The notes beneath the pieces are model-generated. The model was given only the letters and a program-made list of their open reading frames with translations. It did no database searches and was not told where the DNA came from. The translations under genes and the position numbers were made by a program. 64,000 nt of DNA from assembly GCF_018614655.1 (NCBI RefSeq), contig NZ_JAGGOG010000003.1:248001-312000 (forward strand), read 5' to 3'. This DNA comes from Pseudomonas fluorescens. Lineage in GTDB: Bacteria; Pseudomonadota; Gammaproteobacteria; Pseudomonadales; Pseudomonadaceae. Numbering within the stretch: position 1 is the first letter of the stretch; the number at the start of each line of letters is the position of its first letter. Positions 7,926-17,293 of the stretch are shown here, piece by piece.

Positions 7926-9221
7926 ATGCTGGAAAAGCTGTTTCAACTCAAAGCACACAACACCAACGTGCGCACCGAGATTCTCGCTGGCATCACGACC
8001 TTCCTGGCCATGGCCTACATCCTGTTCGTCAACCCGAGCATTCTCGGTGAGACCGGCATGGACAAGGGCGCGGTGTTTGTCGCTACCTGTCTGGCGGCGG
8101 CCATCGGCTCCACCGTGATGGGCCTGATCGCCAACTACCCGATTGCCCTGGCACCGGGCATGGGCCTGAACGCGTTCTTTACCTACACCGTGGTCCTGCA
8201 CATGGGCCATACCTGGCAAGTGGCGCTGGGTGCGGTGTTCATCTCGGCGGTGCTGTTCTTCCTGCTGTCGATCTTCCGCATCCGCGAATGGATCATCAAC
8301 AGCATCCCGCTGCCCCTGCGCTCGGCAATTGCGGCCGGTATCGGCCTGTTCCTGGCGCTGATCGCCCTGCACAACGCCGGTATCGTGGTCAGCAACCCGG
8401 CCACCATGGTTGGCCTGGGCGATCTGAAACAACCGGCACCGATCCTCGCCACCCTCGGTTTCGCGCTGATTGTTGCGCTGGAAGCCCTGAAGGTACGCGG
8501 CGCGGTGTTGATCGGCATTCTGGTGGTGACCATCGCCTCCATCGCACTGGGCTTCACCCCGTTCGGCGGCGTGATGTCGATGCCACCCTCCCTGGCCCCG
8601 ACCTTCCTGCAACTGGACATCAAAGGCGCCCTGGACATCGGTCTGGTGAGCGTGATCTTCGCCTTCCTGTTCGTTGACCTGTTCGACAACTCCGGCACCC
8701 TGATCGGCGTCGCCAAGCGCGCCGGCTTGATGGGCAAGGACGGCCACATGCCGAAAATGGGCCGCGCCCTGATCGCCGACAGCACCGCCGCCATGGCCGG
8801 TTCGCTGCTGGGCACATCGACCACCACCAGCTACATCGAATCCGCAGCCGGCGTGAGTGCCGGTGGCCGTACCGGGTTGACCGCCGTAGTGGTGGCGATC
8901 CTGTTCCTGCTCGCGCTGTTCTTCTCGCCACTGGCTGCCAGCGTACCGGCCTTCGCCACCGCACCGGCGCTGCTGTTTGTTGCCGTGCTGATGACTTCGG
9001 GCCTGGCGGAAATCGACTGGGACGACATCACCGTCGCCGCCCCGGTGGTCATCACCGCCCTGGCCATGCCATTCACTTATTCCATCGCCAACGGCATTGC
9101 CTTCGGTTTCATCGCCTGGACCGCCATCAAGCTGCTCTCGGGCCGCTACCGCGAGCTGAACCCGGCGCTGGTGATTCTGTCGATTCTGTTTGTGATCAAG
9201 CTGGGCTGGTTCAACGCATGA
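7926..9221 (+). CDS. Purine (adenine/guanine/hypoxanthine) permease, AzgA-like NCS2 family
   Basis: This is an inner-membrane nucleobase transporter with 431 residues and a series of hydrophobic helices. The N-terminus ([20 protein letters not shown], then [17 protein letters not shown]) is diagnostic for the AzgA/GhxP/AdeP branch of the NCS2 family. Later motifs include [12 protein letters not shown] and the [20 protein letters not shown] stretch. The start has a GGGAG site at 7917-7921. Its stop overlaps the trmA start (ATGA), so the two are probably cotranscribed. The exact purine is not readable from sequence alone. Confidence 0.88.
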   Translation: MLEKLFQLKAHNTNVRTEILAGITTFLAMAYILFVNPSILGETGMDKGAVFVATCLAAAIGSTVMGLIANYPIALAPGMGLNAFFTYTVVLHMGHTWQVALGAVFISAVLFFLLSIFRIREWIINSIPLPLRSAIAAGIGLFLALIALHNAGIVVSNPATMVGLGDLKQPAPILATLGFALIVALEALKVRGAVLIGILVVTIASIALGFTPFGGVMSMPPSLAPTFLQLDIKGALDIGLVSVIFAFLFVDLFDNSGTLIGVAKRAGLMGKDGHMPKMGRALIADSTAAMAGSLLGTSTTTSYIESAAGVSAGGRTGLTAVVVAILFLLALFFSPLAASVPAFATAPALLFVAVLMTSGLAEIDWDDITVAAPVVITALAMPFTYSIANGIAFGFIAWTAIKLLSGRYRELNPALVILSILFVIKLGWFNA

Positions 9222-10297
9222 CTTTTGACGCCGCACACTACACCGTCCAACTGGAAGAAAAGGTCACGCGCTTGCGTGACCTGCTGGCACCTTTTGACGC
9301 GCCCGAGCCGCAAGTCTTCGATTCGCCACTGCAGAACTTCCGCCTGCGGGCCGAGTTCCGCCTGTGGCGCGAAGAGGGTCAGCGCCACTACGCGATGTTC
9401 TCCCAGGACGACAAGCGCACGCCGATCCTCATCGAGGAGTTCCCCATCGCCAGCCTGCGCATCAACCAGTTGATGCCGCAGCTCAAGGCCGCCTGGCAAG
9501 CCAGCACCGCCCTGAGCCACAAGCTGTTCCAGGTGGAGTTTCTGACCACCTTGGCGGGCGATGCAATGATCACCCTGTGCTATCACCGTCCGCTGGACGA
9601 ACATTGGCACACGGCAGCGAACAAGCTGGCAGCCGACCTGAACGTCAGCATCATCGGTCGCTCCAAGGGCAAACGTGACGTGATCGGCCGAGATTACGTG
9701 GTTGAAAAGCTCGACGTTGGCGGTCGCACCTTCAGCTATCGCCAGCCGGAAGGCGCGTTCACTCAGCCCAACGGCACGGTGAACCAGAAGATGCTCAACT
9801 GGGCGTATGAAGCCTTGGGTGATCGTACCGACGACTTGCTGGAACTGTATTGCGGCAACGGCAACTTCACCCTGCCCCTGGCGACCCGTGTGCGCAAAGT
9901 GCTGGCCACCGAGATCAGCAAGACCTCGGTCAATGCCGCCTTGAGCAACCTCGATGAAAACGCTGTGGGCAACGTCACCCTGGTGCGCCTCTCCGCTGAA
10001 GAGCTGACCGAAGCCCTGAACGAAGTGCGGCCGTTCCGTCGTCTGCACGGCATCGACCTCAAGAGCTACGAATTCGGCAGTGTTTTTGTCGACCCGCCGC
10101 GTGCAGGGATGGACCCGGACACCTGCGAGCTGACCCGGCGTTTCGACAACATCCTGTACATCTCCTGCAATCCGGAGACGTTGGCGGCCAACATTGCGCA
10201 GTTGCATGACACCCATCGCATTACTCGCAGTGCCTTGTTTGACCAGTTCCCGTGGACCCACCATATGGAGTCGGGTGTGTTGCTGACCCGGCGGTAA
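9218..10297 (+). CDS. trmA: tRNA (uracil-54-C5)-methyltransferase
   Basis: TrmA makes 5-methyluridine at position 54 in the T-loop of tRNAs, and also at U341 of tmRNA. The 359 residues match the family. Visible motifs are the SAM site ([11 protein letters not shown]), the [10 protein letters not shown] motif and the catalytic-cysteine motif [11 protein letters not shown]. The C-terminus ([17 protein letters not shown]) is typical. It overlaps the permease gene by 4 bp and is followed by a strong bidirectional terminator. Confidence 0.95.
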   Translation: MTFDAAHYTVQLEEKVTRLRDLLAPFDAPEPQVFDSPLQNFRLRAEFRLWREEGQRHYAMFSQDDKRTPILIEEFPIASLRINQLMPQLKAAWQASTALSHKLFQVEFLTTLAGDAMITLCYHRPLDEHWHTAANKLAADLNVSIIGRSKGKRDVIGRDYVVEKLDVGGRTFSYRQPEGAFTQPNGTVNQKMLNWAYEALGDRTDDLLELYCGNGNFTLPLATRVRKVLATEISKTSVNAALSNLDENAVGNVTLVRLSAEELTEALNEVRPFRRLHGIDLKSYEFGSVFVDPPRAGMDPDTCELTRRFDNILYISCNPETLAANIAQLHDTHRITRSALFDQFPWTHHMESGVLLTRR

Positions 10298-10310
10298 AAC
10301 GCTCAAGTGC

Positions 10311-10348
10311 CCCACAAAAAGCCGTCCTCGAGACGGCTTTTTTGTGGG
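10311..10348. terminator. Bidirectional intrinsic terminator after trmA
   Basis: GCCGTC (10321-10326) and GACGGC (10332-10337) form the core stem around CTCGA. The flanking A-run and T-run (10316-10320, 10338-10343) and the outer CCCAC/GTGGG pair extend it. It works in either direction by symmetry. Confidence 0.9.
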
Positions 10349-10418
10349 TGCACACCTGACGAATTATTTTCAATTGATATCGGCCCTTGATGGGCACAAG
10401 GGTTGTTTTTTATTCCTT

Positions 10419-10433
10419 GTTCGATGATCGAAC
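10419..10433. promoter_or_regulatory. PcaR-like (IclR-family) box upstream of aroQ
   Basis: GTTCGAT-G-ATCGAAC is a perfect 7-bp palindrome. It matches 13 of 15 positions of the P. putida PcaR box GTTCGATAATCGCAC as I recall it. It lies 107 bp before the aroQ start. PcaR controls the beta-ketoadipate pathway, the route that consumes protocatechuate made from quinate, so the location is functionally coherent. Confidence 0.55.
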
Positions 10434-10459
10434 GGTTTACTCACACCCTGCCTCGCAAT

Positions 10460-10482
10460 AATTAACCATCTGGTACATTTTA
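10460..10482. promoter_or_regulatory. Shared quinate-cluster motif (candidate TetR operator), copy 1
   Basis: This 23-bp stretch matches the copy at 14710-14732 (opposite strand) at 18 positions: AAxTAAC, four variable bases, then TGGTACATTTTA. It contains ACCA-TC-TGGT dyad symmetry. It lies 57 bp upstream of aroQ, close to where the transcript should start. The local TetR protein is the natural candidate ligand. Confidence 0.5.
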
Positions 10483-10539
10483 TCTCCACAGGCTGACACC
10501 GCTCAGTCCAAGCCAAAAACAATACTGGAGACACCCCTT

Positions 10540-10980
10540 ATGCCCCCGATCGTGCTGGTGCTTAACGGCCCCAACCTGAACCTGCTCGGCACCCGCGAGC
10601 CCGCCACTTATGGCTATGAAACCCTGGCCGACATCGCCGCCCTGTGTGGCCGCAGCGCCGAACAGCTGGGCCTGAAAGTGGAGTTTCGCCAGACCAACCA
10701 TGAAGGCGAACTACTGGACTGGATCCACAGCGCCCGCGCCCGTTGCGCTGGCATCGTGATCAACCCGGCGGCCTGGACCCACACCTCGGTCGCGATCCGA
10801 GATGCACTGGTGGCCAGTGAAGTGCCGGTAATCGAAGTGCACCTGTCCAACGTGCATGCGCGGGAAGCATTTCGTCATCACTCCTTCGTCTCACCGATTG
10901 CCAAGGCCGTGCTTGCCGGTTTCGGCAGCCATGGCTATCACCTGGCCCTTGAGCATTTCAGCCAGACCTTGAAGAGATGA
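10540..10980 (+). CDS. aroQ: Type II 3-dehydroquinate dehydratase (catabolic copy)
   Basis: This enzyme interconverts 3-dehydroquinate and 3-dehydroshikimate in the cytoplasm. The 146 residues match small dodecameric type II enzymes. It shows [15 protein letters not shown] with catalytic Tyr in TYGYET, the [10 protein letters not shown] segment, [10 protein letters not shown] and [17 protein letters not shown]. Its position beside quiC, a shikimate dehydrogenase and a transporter makes a quinate-degrading role likely, separate from a biosynthetic copy expected elsewhere. The GGAG at 10528-10531 is close to ideal. The next gene overlaps by ATGA. Confidence 0.93.
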   Translation: MPPIVLVLNGPNLNLLGTREPATYGYETLADIAALCGRSAEQLGLKVEFRQTNHEGELLDWIHSARARCAGIVINPAAWTHTSVAIRDALVASEVPVIEVHLSNVHAREAFRHHSFVSPIAKAVLAGFGSHGYHLALEHFSQTLKR

Positions 10981-11843
10981 GCCTTATGTCCCAACGCCGA
11001 ATTCTGGCCGGCCTGATCGGTGCCGGCATCCAGGCCTCGCGCACCCCCGCCCTGCACGAGCAGGAAGGTGACGCCCACGGCTTGCGCTACCTGTATCGCT
11101 TGATCGACCTGGATCAATTGCATCTGGACACCACTGCCCTGCCCGACCTGCTCAGTGCAGCCGAACAAATGAGCTTCACCGGCTTGAACATCACCTACCC
11201 GTGCAAGCAGGTGATCCTGACGCTGCTCGACGAGCTATCGCCCGAGGCGCGGGGAATTGGCGCGGTTAACACGGTCGTGTTTCAGGACGGCAAACGCATT
11301 GGCCATAACACCGACTGCCTGGGATTCGCCGAAGGGTTTCGCCGGGGCTTGAGTGACGCGGCACGCAAGCAGGTGGTGCAAATGGGCGCGGGTGGTGCAG
11401 GCGCGGCGGTGGCTCATGCGTTGCTCAGCGAAGGCGTCGAACAATTGAGCATTTTCGATGTGGACGAAGGCCGCGCCCGCAGCCTGGCCGAGAACCTCAA
11501 CCAGCATTTCGGCCAGGGTCGTGCCCAGGCCGGCAGCGACTTGCACCGCGCCATGGCCGAAGCTGACGGCCTGGTGAACACCACACCCATGGGCATGACC
11601 AAATTGCCGGGCATGCCCGTACCGCTGGCGACGTTGCGGCCTGAGTTATGGGTGGCGGAGATTGTCTATTTCCCGCTGGAAACCGAACTGCTGCGCAACG
11701 CCCGGGCGCTGGGTTGCCGCACATTGGATGGCGGCAACATGGCCGTGTTTCAGGCGGTGAAGGCGTTTGAGTTGTTCAGTGGAGAAGTGGCGGATGCCGG
11801 CCGAATGTTGGCGCACTTCCAGAGCATGAATAGCTCTGTGTAG
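10977..11843 (+). CDS. Shikimate/quinate dehydrogenase, AroE-like
   Basis: This NAD(P)-dependent oxidoreductase acts on shikimate or quinate. It has 288 residues from the ATG overlapping the aroQ stop; ATG 10986 ([12 protein letters not shown]) is an equally possible start. The substrate domain has [12 protein letters not shown] in place of the classic SxSPxxHN motif, then LNITYPCKQ with the catalytic lysine, GAVNTVV and HNTDCLGF. The nucleotide site is [13 protein letters not shown] at about residues 138-150. The altered substrate loop and the catabolic context suggest one of the AroE-like side branches described in P. putida, not the biosynthetic AroE. Cofactor preference cannot be read safely. 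Confidence 0.85.
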   Translation: MSLMSQRRILAGLIGAGIQASRTPALHEQEGDAHGLRYLYRLIDLDQLHLDTTALPDLLSAAEQMSFTGLNITYPCKQVILTLLDELSPEARGIGAVNTVVFQDGKRIGHNTDCLGFAEGFRRGLSDAARKQVVQMGAGGAGAAVAHALLSEGVEQLSIFDVDEGRARSLAENLNQHFGQGRAQAGSDLHRAMAEADGLVNTTPMGMTKLPGMPVPLATLRPELWVAEIVYFPLETELLRNARALGCRTLDGGNMAVFQAVKAFELFSGEVADAGRMLAHFQSMNSSV

Positions 11844-11855
11844 AAACCAGATCAC

Positions 11856-11975
11856 CTGTAGCCGCTGCCGAGGTACGAGGCTGCGATGCGTGTCCGCAGG
11901 ACCGCCGGCGGGGGTCGCTTCGTCGGAATGCCGCACCAAACCCATCGCAGCCTCGTACCTCGGCAGCAGCTACAG
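11856..11975. repeat. 120-bp inverted repeat, copy A
   Basis: The ends CTGTAGC and GCTACAG and about 33 bp of each arm (GCTGCCGAGGTACGAGGCTG on the left) are near-perfect inverse copies around a 50-bp centre containing GTCCGCAGGACCGCC. The same element, centre included, recurs at 62382-62500, and a degenerate copy is at 24302-24411. It fills the space between two convergent genes. It can fold into a long hairpin and may act as a transcriptional barrier. Confidence 0.8.
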
Positions 11976-11985
11976 CGGGTTGTGT

Positions 11986-12660
11986 TCAGGCCTGCAGGTA
12001 GCGCAACACCGACTCGCAAATCATCGCCCGATGCCGTTGCTTGACCGTCTCGTCTGACAATTCGATCTGAAAGATCTCGCTGAAGGTGTGGCGGTTGGAC
12101 ACGCGATAAAAGCTGAACGAGTTGATCAGCAGGTGTACATCCAGCGGTTCCAGGCCTTCACGAAACACTCCCAGTTCCGCCCCTCGGCGCAGGGTCGCAC
12201 CGAGCGCTTCAAGAATGTTGCTGTTCATCGCCTTGATCGCGTCGGACTGCTTCACGTACTCGGCGTTGTGGATATTTTCGATGCTGACGATCCGCACGAA
12301 ATCCACATTCTGGTCGTGATGATCAAAGGTGAATTCCACCAGACGCCGGATGGCTTCCCGAGGCTCCAGCGCCGTCAGGTTCATCCGCGCTTCGGTGTTG
12401 CGAATATCGCCGTAGAGTTTCTCCAGCACCTCGACGTACAGCTGCTCTTTGCTGCCGAAGTAGTAATAGATCATGCGCTTGGAGGTGTGGATGCGCTCGG
12501 CGATGGCGTCCACGCGGGCACCGGAAAGGCCCTGCTGGACAAATTCGACAATGGCCTCCTGGAGAATGTTCTCGCGGGTCTTCTCCGGATTGTTCTTGCG
12601 TCCCTTGCGCGGCGCTTCCACTTCAGGAGGCGCTGCGGAGAGTTCGGAAGTCGAGTTCAT
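11986..12660 (-). CDS. TetR-family regulator of the quinate cluster
   Basis: This one-component repressor has 224 residues. A basic, disordered N-terminus (PRKGRKNNPEKTRENIL) leads into the TetR helix-turn-helix at about residues 28-75 (GARVDAIAERIHTSKRMIYYYFGSKEQLY). The rest is an all-helical ligand domain ending VLRYLQA. It lies between the dehydrogenase gene and quiC, on the quiC strand, with 71 bp separating it from quiC. Regulation of quinate or shikimate uptake and breakdown is inferred from position and from a 23-bp motif shared by the two promoter regions. Confidence 0.85.
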   Translation of the reverse strand: MNSTSELSAAPPEVEAPRKGRKNNPEKTRENILQEAIVEFVQQGLSGARVDAIAERIHTSKRMIYYYFGSKEQLYVEVLEKLYGDIRNTEARMNLTALEPREAIRRLVEFTFDHHDQNVDFVRIVSIENIHNAEYVKQSDAIKAMNSNILEALGATLRRGAELGVFREGLEPLDVHLLINSFSFYRVSNRHTFSEIFQIELSDETVKQRHRAMICESVLRYLQA

Positions 12661-12731
12661 GGTGCGCTCACGGCCATTTGTGCAGGCCGTGATTATGGGC
12701 CGCTGCGCCCGGCGAAGGAAGCGCCAAAACC

Positions 12732-14636
12732 TTACAACTTGGCCTGGCGCACGGCACCACTGCGGGACTTGGCCATGGCCGCCAGGCGTACTGCCACGTT
12801 GGCTGCGCCGTAACCGGCATAGCCGTTTTTGCGCTGGATGATCTCGAAGAAAAACCGCCCTTCGAACGGCTCGGTGTACACATGAAACAACTCGCCACCC
12901 TGGGCGTCACGGTCGTAGAGCACGTTGTAGTAGGCCAGTTCGCTGAGGAACTGATCATCGAAATCAAAGCGTGCGGCCAGGTCATCGTAGTAGTTGAGCG
13001 GGATATCCAGCAGCGGCACGCCGGCCTCTTTGGCCCGGCTGACCTCGGCGAAAATGTCTGCGCAGTCGAAGGCAATGTGATGCACGCCAGAGCCACGATA
13101 GCTGGACAGGGCGTGCGAAATCGCCGTGTTGCGGTTCTCGGAGATATTCAGCGGCAGGCGAATCGAACTGCAGCGGCTGCGCAGCGCACGGCTTTTCACC
13201 AGACCATAGGGATCGGGCAGCACCACTTCATCGTCGGCTTCGAAATCCAGCAGGCTTTTGTAGAACAGCACCCAGCTGTCGAGGCTGTCGGCAGGCAAAG
13301 CCATCGCCATGTGATCGATACGCAGCAAACCACCGCCATTGGATGCCGAGGTTTGCAGGTTAAAATCCGTGTCGTAGATCCCGCCTTGATCCTGGTCTAC
13401 CAGATAAATCAGGCTGCCATCGGGTGCGCGCACCGCCGCCAGCTCCAACTCGTTGGGACCGACCAGGCCGCGATAAGGCTGCCCCTTGTAGGCCACCGCC
13501 CGCTCCAGGGCCTTGGCGCTGTCCTTGACCCGAATCGCCGTGGCACACAACGATGGCCCGTGGGCTTCGAAAAAGTTGTGGGCAAAGGAATAGGGTTCGC
13601 AATTGAGGATCAGGTTGATATCGCCCTGACGCAGCAGGCTGACATGCTTGGAGCGATGCTCACCGGCCTTGACGAAGCCCAGGCGTTGCAACCATTGCGT
13701 GAGCTTGGCGCCGAGGTTTTCATCCACCGCAAACTCCAGAAATTCGATGCCGTCATACTCACTGGCGGCCGGTGTTTCAAACAGTGTTTCAAGCTGAGCG
13801 GCCGGCGCGGCTTCCTGCGCCAGGCGCTGGCGGGTCTTCTCTTCCAGGTACAGCAGCGAGCGCAAACCATCGGCGGCATTGGCTCGGGTTGGCGCGGCGC
13901 GAAAGCCGTCGTTGAAAATTTCCAGGGACAAGGGTCCGGTGTAGCCGCTCTTGATGATGGGCGCGAGAAAGCCCGGCAGATCGAACTCACCCTGGCCGGG
14001 GAAGCAGCGGAAATGCCGGCTCCACTCCAGCACATCCATCGCCAGGACCGGCGCATCGGCCATTTGCACGAAGAAGATCTTGTCCCCGGGAATCTCGGCG
14101 ATAGCACTGGGATCGCCCTTGAGAGACAGGGTGTGAAAACTGTCCAGCAACACACCAAGGCTGGGGTGATCAACCTGCCGCACCAGGTTCCAGACCTGTT
14201 GCCAGGTGTTGACGTGCCGGCCCCAGGCCAGGGCTTCATAGCCAATGCGCAAGCCACGACGGCCGGCGTGTTCGGCCAGCAGGCTCAAGTCGTCCAGCAG
14301 AATGCGTTCATCGCCGAGCGAATCGGCCGACGCATTGCTGCACACCAGCACCAGGTCGGTGCCCAGCTCCTGCATCAAGTCGAACTTGCGCTCAGCGCGC
14401 TCCAGGTTGCGCGCCAGGCGCTCGCGGCGGCAGCCTTCAAAATCACGGAACGGCTGAAACAGGGTGATGGCGATACCCAGGTCGGCGCACATCTGCCTGA
14501 CTTCCCGCGGGCTGCCATCGTAATACAGCAAGTCATTCTCGAAGATTTCCACGCCATCGAACCCGGCAGCGGCAATGGCTTCGAGCTTTTCCGGTAGGGT
14601 TCCACTCAGGGAAACGGTGGCAATGGAACGTTGCAT
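12732..14636 (-). CDS. quiC: 3-Dehydroshikimate dehydratase fused to an HPPD-like dioxygenase domain
   Basis: QuiC turns 3-dehydroshikimate into protocatechuate. From ATG 14636 (GGGAG upstream) it has 634 residues; the frame extends 14 codons further without support. Residues 1-290 are a xylose-isomerase-like TIM barrel with metal-ligand candidates in IGYEAL, LLDSFH, FVQMADA and SLEIFND. Residues 310-620 are a vicinal-oxygen-chelate 4-hydroxyphenylpyruvate-dioxygenase-like domain that keeps all three iron ligands (H in RIDHMA, H in GVHHIAF, E in FFEIIQR). Such fusions are known in pseudomonads. The substrate of the second domain is not clear, and the intact iron site suggests it is not merely structural. 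Confidence 0.93.
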   Translation of the reverse strand: MQRSIATVSLSGTLPEKLEAIAAAGFDGVEIFENDLLYYDGSPREVRQMCADLGIAITLFQPFRDFEGCRRERLARNLERAERKFDLMQELGTDLVLVCSNASADSLGDERILLDDLSLLAEHAGRRGLRIGYEALAWGRHVNTWQQVWNLVRQVDHPSLGVLLDSFHTLSLKGDPSAIAEIPGDKIFFVQMADAPVLAMDVLEWSRHFRCFPGQGEFDLPGFLAPIIKSGYTGPLSLEIFNDGFRAAPTRANAADGLRSLLYLEEKTRQRLAQEAAPAAQLETLFETPAASEYDGIEFLEFAVDENLGAKLTQWLQRLGFVKAGEHRSKHVSLLRQGDINLILNCEPYSFAHNFFEAHGPSLCATAIRVKDSAKALERAVAYKGQPYRGLVGPNELELAAVRAPDGSLIYLVDQDQGGIYDTDFNLQTSASNGGGLLRIDHMAMALPADSLDSWVLFYKSLLDFEADDEVVLPDPYGLVKSRALRSRCSSIRLPLNISENRNTAISHALSSYRGSGVHHIAFDCADIFAEVSRAKEAGVPLLDIPLNYYDDLAARFDFDDQFLSELAYYNVLYDRDAQGGELFHVYTEPFEGRFFFEIIQRKNGYAGYGAANVAVRLAAMAKSRSGAVRQAKL

Positions 14637-14709
14637 GGGGTAACTCCCGGCAATAAAGGCAGGTCTTGTTTGTCGCAAATTATTGGCTTCGACGTTCCTC
14701 GGCGTAAAT

Positions 14710-14732
14710 TAAAATGTACCAACCAGTTAGTT
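14710..14732. promoter_or_regulatory. Shared quinate-cluster motif (candidate TetR operator), copy 2
   Basis: On the minus strand this reads AACTAACTGG then TTGGTACATTTTA, matching the copy upstream of aroQ at 18 of 23 positions. It lies in the divergent region between quiC and the transporter gene, 74 bp from the quiC start codon, so one site could control both directions. Confidence 0.5.
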
Positions 14733-14736
14733 TTAT

Positions 14737-14751
14737 GGGCGATTATCGAAC
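14737..14751. promoter_or_regulatory. PcaR-like box between quiC and the transporter gene
   Basis: The minus strand reads GTTCGATAATCGCCC, one mismatch from the PcaR consensus GTTCGATAATCGCAC as I recall it. It abuts the shared 23-bp motif with 4 bp between them. A related palindrome accompanies the other copy of the motif upstream of aroQ. Confidence 0.6.
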
Positions 14752-14889
14752 ACAATGGCCATTGGCGAATTGACGATTTTTTAGCCGCTGCGCACCATCG
14801 ACTGCACCTGAGCAGCGCTTTCATTGAGCGACTCAAGGGATCAAGACCCAGAACACACCATAAAAATTTCAAAAAACGGGTACCTCCTC

Positions 14890-16224
14890 ATGCCTTCGCA
14901 AAACTCCGTCGTGGCCCCGCGCCCTGGCATCTCCCAAAGTGGCATCGGCGACAAGATTCGTGGTGCCCTGGCCGTCGGCAAGACTCGCTGGGGCATGCTG
15001 GCCCTGGTGTTCTTCGCCACTACCCTGAACTACATCGACCGCGCCGCCCTCGGGGTGATGCAACCGATCCTGGCCAAGGAAATGAGCTGGACGGCGATGG
15101 ATTACGCCAACATCAACTTCTGGTTTCAGGTCGGCTACGCTATCGGCTTTGTGCTGCAGGGCCGGTTGATCGACCGGGTCGGCGTCAAGCGTGTGTTCTT
15201 CTGCGCGGTGCTGTTGTGGAGCATCGCCACCGGCGCCCACGGCCTGGCCACCTCAGCCGTCGGTTTTATGGTGTGTCGCTTTATCCTCGGGCTGACCGAG
15301 GCCGCCAACTACCCGGCGTGCGTCAAGACCACCCGCCTGTGGTTCCCTGCCGGCGAGCGAGCAGTGGCCACCGGGATCTTCAACGCCGGCACCAACGTCG
15401 GCGCCATGCTCACACCCATGCTGTTACCGCTGATCCTCCACGTATGGGGCTGGCAGGCGGCATTCCTGTGCATGTCGGCGCTCGGGGCGATCTGGCTGAT
15501 TTTCTGGGGTTTGAAGTACTACAACCCGGAAGAGCATCCGAGCGTTAAGCAATCAGAACTGGACTACGTGCAACAGGACGTCGAGCCGGAACAGCCCCGC
15601 GTACCGTTCAGCCGCATCCTGCGCATGCGCGGCACCTGGGCCTTCGCCCTGGCTTACGCGATGACCGCGCCGGTGTTCTGGTTCTACCTGTATTGGCTAC
15701 CGCCGTTTCTCAACCAGCAATACAGCCTGGGGATCAACGTGACCCAGATGGGCATCCCGCTGATCATTATTTACCTGACGGCGGACTTCGGCAGCATTGG
15801 CGGCGGGATTCTGTCTTCGTTCCTGATCGGTCGCGGGATGAATGCGATCAAGGCACGGCTTGTGTCAATGCTGCTGTTCGCCTGCTGCATCGTCGGGGTG
15901 ATCATGGCCGCTGGCTCCAGCCAGCTGTGGGTCGCGGTATTTGCCATCTCCCTGGCCATCGGCGCACACCAGGCCTGGACCGCCAACATCTGGAGCCTGG
16001 TGATGGACTACACGCCCAAGCACATGATGAGCACGGTGTTTGGTTTTGGCGGCATGTGCGCGGCCATCGGCGGGATGTTCATGACCCAGATCGTCGGGCA
16101 TATCCTCACGGTCACGAATAACAACTACACGGTGCTGTTCACCCTGATTCCGGCGATGTACTTCATCGCCCTGATCTGGATGTACTTCATGGCCCCGCGC
16201 AAGATTCCTACCGTCGACGCCTGA
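14890..16224 (+). CDS. MFS transporter, probable quinate/shikimate-type organic acid uptake
   Basis: This is a 12-helix inner-membrane symporter of the anion:cation symporter branch of the MFS, 444 residues from ATG 14890. The frame opens earlier with TTG 14824, which I reject for lack of a ribosome site. The start of helix 1 (LNYIDRAALGV), the loop RLIDRVGVKRVF and the family motif LGLTEAANYPA at about residues 135-145 are characteristic. It diverges from quiC across a region with two candidate operator types. Uptake of quinate, shikimate or a related aromatic precursor is inferred from position. Confidence 0.85.
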   Translation: MPSQNSVVAPRPGISQSGIGDKIRGALAVGKTRWGMLALVFFATTLNYIDRAALGVMQPILAKEMSWTAMDYANINFWFQVGYAIGFVLQGRLIDRVGVKRVFFCAVLLWSIATGAHGLATSAVGFMVCRFILGLTEAANYPACVKTTRLWFPAGERAVATGIFNAGTNVGAMLTPMLLPLILHVWGWQAAFLCMSALGAIWLIFWGLKYYNPEEHPSVKQSELDYVQQDVEPEQPRVPFSRILRMRGTWAFALAYAMTAPVFWFYLYWLPPFLNQQYSLGINVTQMGIPLIIIYLTADFGSIGGGILSSFLIGRGMNAIKARLVSMLLFACCIVGVIMAAGSSQLWVAVFAISLAIGAHQAWTANIWSLVMDYTPKHMMSTVFGFGGMCAAIGGMFMTQIVGHILTVTNNNYTVLFTLIPAMYFIALIWMYFMAPRKIPTVDA

Positions 16225-16230
16225 TTCGAC

Positions 16231-17109
16231 TCAACTGCGCCGCTGCTGCCAGGCAGCGGCCAGGCCGCTCAGGCAAATAACCCCGATCCCGACCACAGTG
16301 GTCAGGTTCGGGGTATGCGCGAACACCAGCCAGCCCAACAACCCCGCGAACACGATCTGACAATAGCCAAACGGCGCCAGCAAGGCCGGTGCTGCAAAGC
16401 GGAACGCCTTGGTCAACAGCAAGTGCGCGGTCATCCCGCAGGTGCCCAGCGCCAGCATCAACACGCCATTCCACAGGCTCGGCACCTGCCAGAAGAACGG
16501 CACAAGCGCACTCATCACCAGGGTGTTGCACAGCCCGGCGAAGAAGTTGCTGGTGGTCGGGCTGTCGTACTGGCTGAGGATGCGGGTGAGCAATTGATAG
16601 AAGCAGAAAAACAGCGCAGAACACAACGGCAGCAATACCGCCGGCGTGAACAATTCACCGCCCGGGTGAACGATGATCAAGACACCGACAAAACCACAAA
16701 TCACCGCCAGCCATTGGCCACGGGTCACGTGCTCACCCAGCAGCGGCACCGACAATGCCGTCACCAGGATCGGCGCCAGGAAGTTGACCGCCGTGGCTTC
16801 GGCCAACGGAATGAATTGCAGGGCCGTGGTGAAGAACAGGCTGGTGCCCAGCAGGCACAAGGCCCGTACCACTTGCAGTCCGGGCCGTTTACTGCGCAGC
16901 ACACGCAGCCCGGATTGCGGCAGGAAGATCCCGGCCATCAACAGCGTATGCACCATGTAGCGGGCCCACACCACCATCACGATCGGATAGAACCCGGCCA
17001 GGTATTTGGACAAGGCGTCGTGGCTGGAAAACAGAAAGGTCGCCACCACAATCAGCAGAATGCCTTTGAAAGGGTGGTTGACGCCGGAAAGTGGAGTACT
17101 GAGGGTCAT
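16231..17109 (-). CDS. EamA/DMT-family transporter
   Basis: This inner-membrane protein has ten hydrophobic helices arranged as two EamA repeats and 292 residues from ATG 17109 (AAGAGAA upstream). It begins MTLSTPLSGVNHPFKG, and the first repeat has the typical FSSHDALSKYL segment. It ends in a short basic tail (AAWQQRRS). The gene converges on the quinate-cluster transporter with 6 bp between the stops. The family moves metabolites or drugs, and the substrate is unknown. Confidence 0.83.
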   Translation of the reverse strand: MTLSTPLSGVNHPFKGILLIVVATFLFSSHDALSKYLAGFYPIVMVVWARYMVHTLLMAGIFLPQSGLRVLRSKRPGLQVVRALCLLGTSLFFTTALQFIPLAEATAVNFLAPILVTALSVPLLGEHVTRGQWLAVICGFVGVLIIVHPGGELFTPAVLLPLCSALFFCFYQLLTRILSQYDSPTTSNFFAGLCNTLVMSALVPFFWQVPSLWNGVLMLALGTCGMTAHLLLTKAFRFAAPALLAPFGYCQIVFAGLLGWLVFAHTPNLTTVVGIGVICLSGLAAAWQQRRS

Positions 17110-17293
17110 TGTGTTCTCTTGAGTGGCAGGCTGAAATGACCGCCGCAAACGGGGCACAATCTAGAGCCGTGCGTACGTCTATCTCAAGAGCATAACCAAA
17201 CACTGTTCGAACAGCGCACTAAATCGCGGGAATCGAGTCGAACGCTCCACTCAGCCCTGTCATTGCGCGTTTTTTAACCAAGGCTTTTTCATC

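Noticed and set aside
7794-9236. 480-codon minus-strand frame over the purine permease
   Set aside because: The plus-strand permease and trmA are unmistakable; the antisense frame has a His/Gln/Gly-rich composition typical of shadows.
12882-14597. 571-codon open frame antisense to quiC
   Set aside because: It is the mirror of a strongly supported gene in GC-rich DNA with no ribosome site, and the residues are a low-complexity shadow typical of antisense frames.
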